A stretch of 7,567 bases of DNA from Acetobacteraceae bacterium (GTDB lineage Bacteria > Pseudomonadota > Alphaproteobacteria > Acetobacterales > Acetobacteraceae), in NCBI GenBank assembly GCA_030039695.1, contig JASHVB010000611.1:1-7567 (forward strand), written 5' to 3'. Shown here in pieces: positions 5,673 to 7,567 of the stretch; position 1 is the first letter of the stretch; the number at the start of each line of letters is the position of its first letter. The notes under the pieces are model-generated. The model saw only the letters and a list, made by a program, of their open reading frames with translations, searched no databases and was not told where the DNA came from. The translations under genes were made by a program, and so were the position numbers.

Positions 5673-5978
5673 CTCGTCGGGCGCCTGCAATCCGGACAGC
5701 TCGACGTCGGATTCTTCTACTCGACCGAAACCTCCGACGCGAAGATCCCAGCTATCGTCCTGCCAACGGCTGCCGCGCCCAAGGCATCGTACATCATGAC
5801 CATCTTGCGTGACGCCCCCAATCCAACTGGCGCAGAACAGTTTCTGACATTCTTGCTTGGCCCGGAGGGGCAGGATCTCGTGAAGCAGCACGGGCTTACG
5901 GTGCAAAAGCCGACATTGACCGGCGACGCGAGCCGTGTGCTGGCCAAAGTCCGGGCTCTCGTTGAAATGGCGAAGTGA
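5673..5978 (+). pseudogene. Molybdate/tungstate-type ABC substrate-binding protein, 3' remnant
   Basis: About the last 100 codons of a periplasmic binding protein of the ModA/WtpA type, which would deliver an oxyanion to an ABC permease. Recognisable stretches are LVGRLQSGQLDVGFFYSTET, KIPAIVLPTAA, the C-terminal fold segments SYIMTILRDAPNPTGAEQFL and TFLLGPEGQDLVKQHGLT, and the end at TGA 5976-5978. The frame is open leftward to 5541, but bases 5541-5672 do not look like the family, so roughly 150 N-terminal codons including the signal peptide are missing. With no signal peptide the product could not reach the periplasm. The stop overlaps the permease start as GTGA, a normal operon junction, so this end is original. 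The exact substrate within the molybdate/tungstate/sulfate group is not certain. Confidence 0.75.
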
Positions 5979-6232
5979 CCGGCCGGGGCGCTAAGCCGCT
6001 TCCATGGCTTGCGGGGCTGCTTGCAATCTGCCTGGTCGTCCCGCTTGTCGCCGGTGCGCAGCAAATCGGACTTGCCGATTGGAACTCGGTCAACATCGAT
6101 ACGCTGCGCCAAGCCTGCGTGATCTCAATCGCGATCGCCATACTGGCAATCGTTGTGATTGCGATTGGTGGTTGTATCCCGCTTGCGCGAATGGCTGGTA
6201 TCGAAGCGGGTAAATCGACCTGGCGACGGTGA
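5975..6232 (+). pseudogene. ABC transporter permease (ModB/WtpB-like), 5' remnant
   Basis: N-terminal part of the membrane permease that would pair with the preceding binding protein. GTG at 5975 overlaps the upstream stop (GTGA), implying translational coupling. The frame gives a first membrane helix (PWLAGLLAICLVVPLVAG), a short periplasmic segment (LADWNSVNIDTLRQA) and a second helix (ISIAIAILAIVVIAIGG), then IPLA, where family members normally continue IPLAWxLAR. After that the sequence turns hydrophilic and stops at TGA 6230-6232 after 85 codons. Intact permeases of this type have some 220-270 residues and five or six helices, and the conserved EAA loop that binds the ATPase is missing. 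The break lies within about 50 bases of the ISL3 remnant, so deletion associated with that element is the likely cause. Confidence 0.7.
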
Positions 6233-6256
6233 CCGCGATCCGGGAATTATCGCGCC

Positions 6257-6684
6257 TGCCGGCGTACAAGGCTTTCGAGCCATCGTGGTCAGCTCCCACA
6301 AATCGATGCGACGAACCCAGCGTTCGATGCGGCGTCGACCCAGACCGAGCTTACGGGCGATCTCCCTGAGGGCGCTGCCTCATTCAAAGAATGCTCTGAT
6401 CTCATCGAACAGTTCTTCGCGTTCGGCCTGGCGTCCACGCCCCATCAAGCGCTTTGTGTTATGGTGTCAGATGCACAAGCCGATGTTGCCCTGATCGACG
6501 GCGCCGACGACGCCTGATCGGTTCTGTCCTCAAGCAGAGGATCCAAGATCGGCGCCTCGAAGCGGCCAAGCTGTCGCTCGAGGGTCTCGCGGAAGTCCTG
6601 CAATAGGTGAACGCGGTCAGCGACCTGCCTCGCCACTGGCGCCCACTGACGCGCGGCGTGGGCACAAATGCCGGCGACGAGCGG
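6257..6684 (-). pseudogene. ISL3-family transposase remnant, multiply broken
   Basis: Middle part of an ISL3-type transposase, read leftward. From 6684 one frame gives PLVAGICAHAARQW, then VARQVADRVHLLQDFRETLE, the (D)xxxYAxGARxGAPxAxQVADRxHLLxNLxEALE region of the catalytic domain; the first catalytic Asp region is degraded and the ADR is kept. That frame ends at a TGA at 6447-6445. The next part, in another frame from ATG 6445, reads GRQAEREELFDEIRAFFE, a TGA at 6382-6380, then SALREIARKLGLGRRRIERW and LTTMARKPCTPA, the inserted helix-turn-helix of ISL3 transposases. Both ends of the protein are missing, with one frameshift and one in-frame stop. It lies opposite to, and probably truncates, the permease gene. 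No terminal repeats were found. Confidence 0.75.
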
Positions 6685-6929
6685 ACTCGTAACAAATGCA
6701 GTGCAACAGTTTCTACGGTTACACCATCGCTCACCGTCCACCGTCGCAAGCGGCCGCGCTTGTCTGACTGATTTTGCCGTGCCTAACTCTCTATCGCGGC
6801 GGTGAGCCCCCCGGCGATGGCCTGAACTCCTCGCCGATGGCGACAGATCGGGAAGGGGCGCCACGGAGGCACAGAAAGGCGTCGCGCCCCGGTTTGCGTT
6901 CGGATGCCATAACGATAGGAGATCTCGTC
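6685..6929. other. Gene-poor stretch between the ISL3 remnant and the lactonase
   Basis: I see no convincing gene here. On the minus strand, 6750-6685 reads protein-like (SDGVTVETVALHLL) and may be a further scrap of the ISL3 element, but I could not match it. Bases 6780-6916 hold no recognised coding frame, terminator or clear promoter. The last part carries the ribosome-binding site for the next gene. Confidence 0.4.
6917..6922 (+). promoter_or_regulatory. Ribosome-binding site AGGAGA deciding the lactonase start
   Basis: AGGAGA lies seven bases before ATG 6930. It fixes this ATG as the start of the SMP-30-type gene, because there is no comparable signal at later in-frame starts. Confidence 0.75.
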
Positions 6930-7567
6930 ATGTCGGGTGACACTCGCGACCAGGCGCCCACGCGGATCGAGCGGTTGGATCCGGCACTGGAAAGGATCAT
7001 CTCCCCATCAGAGCCAATTCGACATCTGGCGGATGGGTTTGGCGGACCGCAGGGTCCGGCGGAAGGGCCGGTCTGGTGGACGGAAGGCGGCTACCTGCTG
7101 TTCAGCGACATCCACAACAACAAGCGCATGAAGTATCTACCCGGCACTGGTGTCTCTCTGTTCCAGGAGCCAACGAACCGAGCCAACGGTCTGACTCGGG
7201 ATCTTCAGGGCCGTCTGCTTGCCTGTGAGCATGACTCCCGCCGGGTAACGAGGCAGGAACTCGACGGCAGTCTTACAGTTGTCGCGAACAGTTTCCAGGG
7301 AAGGCAGCTCAATCGGCCGAATGATGTCGTAGTGAAATCCGATGGCTGCATCTACTTCACGGATCCTTGGACCAGCCCGGCGGCACCCGAACAGTGGGAC
7401 CTGAGCTTTTCGGGAGTCTATCGTGTCACGCCTGATCTGGGCACGTTGACCTTGCTCATCGGCGACTTCGTAGTGCCCAATGGTCTCGCGTTTTCACCTG
7501 ACGAATCCGTGCTGTACATCAATGATTCGCGCCGGGGACATATCCGGGCTTTCAACCTGATGCCGAA
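6930..7567 (+). CDS. SMP-30/gluconolactonase/LRE family hydrolase, 3' end outside window
   Basis: Metal-dependent beta-propeller lactonase of the SMP-30/gluconolactonase family, which opens sugar or related lactones in the cytoplasm or periplasm; no signal peptide is seen at the N-terminus (MSGDTRDQAPTRIERLDPAL), so cytoplasmic is more likely. The 212 codons present are uninterrupted. Key motifs: AEGPVWW with the metal-binding Glu at residue 45; FSDIHNNKRMKYL; TNRANGLTRDLQGRLLACEH; LNRPNDVVVKSDGCIYFTDP, with the NRPND substrate and metal-site residues near 128-132; VPNGLAFSPDE with Asn at 184; LYINDS with Asp at 199. By comparison with human SMP-30, Glu45, Asn184 and Asp199 would be the metal ligands. 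Family members are about 290-340 residues, so about a third is missing at the right edge. The substrate cannot be told; neighbouring sugar-catabolic genes may lie beyond the window. It is unrelated to the fragments upstream. Confidence 0.92.
   Translation, partial: MSGDTRDQAPTRIERLDPALERIISPSEPIRHLADGFGGPQGPAEGPVWWTEGGYLLFSDIHNNKRMKYLPGTGVSLFQEPTNRANGLTRDLQGRLLACEHDSRRVTRQELDGSLTVVANSFQGRQLNRPNDVVVKSDGCIYFTDPWTSPAAPEQWDLSFSGVYRVTPDLGTLTLLIGDFVVPNGLAFSPDESVLYINDSRRGHIRAFNLMP

Noticed and set aside
2965..6382. Possible recoding of TGA as a sense codon, from in-frame TGA in both hepT and the ISL3 transposase
   Set aside because: TGA is used as an ordinary stop in this window (ISAs1 remnant at 2789-2791, binding protein at 5976-5978), and both affected genes also carry other damage such as frameshifts. 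Pseudogene decay explains it; no SECIS-like structure was seen.
6159..6494. Plus-strand 111-codon frame after the permease remnant
   Set aside because: It is antisense to the ISL3 helix-turn-helix segment and Arg/Ser-rich; the minus-strand reading matches a known family.
1..7567. CRISPR array, tRNA, rRNA or riboswitch
   Set aside because: No regularly spaced repeats, no cloverleaf-like or rRNA-like conserved sequence and no recognisable riboswitch core were found by eye on either strand.

Overview
The window looks like an accessory, partly decayed stretch of a high-GC proteobacterial chromosome or large plasmid. The evidence is GC-rich codon use in most genes, Gram-negative-type membrane and periplasmic transport genes, a MntA/HepT (nucleotidyltransferase/HEPN) toxin-antitoxin pair, and fragments of three transposase families (ISAs1-like, ISKra4-like, ISL3-like). 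No tRNA, rRNA or CRISPR array was recognised, and I cannot name the genus from this sequence.

Layout, left to right. (1) 2-1351 +: a sensor histidine kinase, cut at its N-terminus by the window edge; its cognate response regulator probably lies just outside. (2) 1352-1668: a leader with a TATAAT box, two overlapping mini-ORFs and a run of nine G, ending at a good ribosome-binding site. (3) 1669-2319 +: a DUF417 (YkgB/RclC-type) inner-membrane protein of visibly lower GC than its neighbours, with a tail that looks unrelated to the family. (4) 2300-2560 -: a frameshifted remnant, tentatively DUF4760-like. (5) 2576-2791 +: the last ~70 codons of an ISAs1-type transposase. (6) 2815-3463 -: a mntA-hepT operon in which mntA carries a one-base frameshift and hepT an in-frame TGA where a Trp is expected. 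(7) 3614-3793 -: the C-terminal end of an ISKra4-like transposase. (8) 3828-5540 +: an intact MFS_3-type exporter with a soluble C-terminal domain. (9) 5673-5978 and 5975-6232 +: the 3' part of a molybdate/tungstate-type ABC substrate-binding protein gene followed by the 5' part of its permease gene. (10) 6257-6684 -: a broken ISL3 transposase. (11) 6930-end +: an SMP-30/gluconolactonase-type lactonase that runs off the window.

The genes that look functional are the kinase, DUF417, the MFS exporter and the SMP-30 hydrolase. They do not form one pathway. They are separated by gene and IS fragments, which points to repeated insertion and deletion rather than a designed operon. The most unusual local structures are the poly-G mini-ORF leader ahead of DUF417, the point-lesion decay of the toxin-antitoxin pair, and two similar extended -10 boxes (TGTGCTAT core) that diverge around the ISKra4-like remnant, each sitting almost on top of a start codon. 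I do not see convincing evidence for a complete new multi-gene system.
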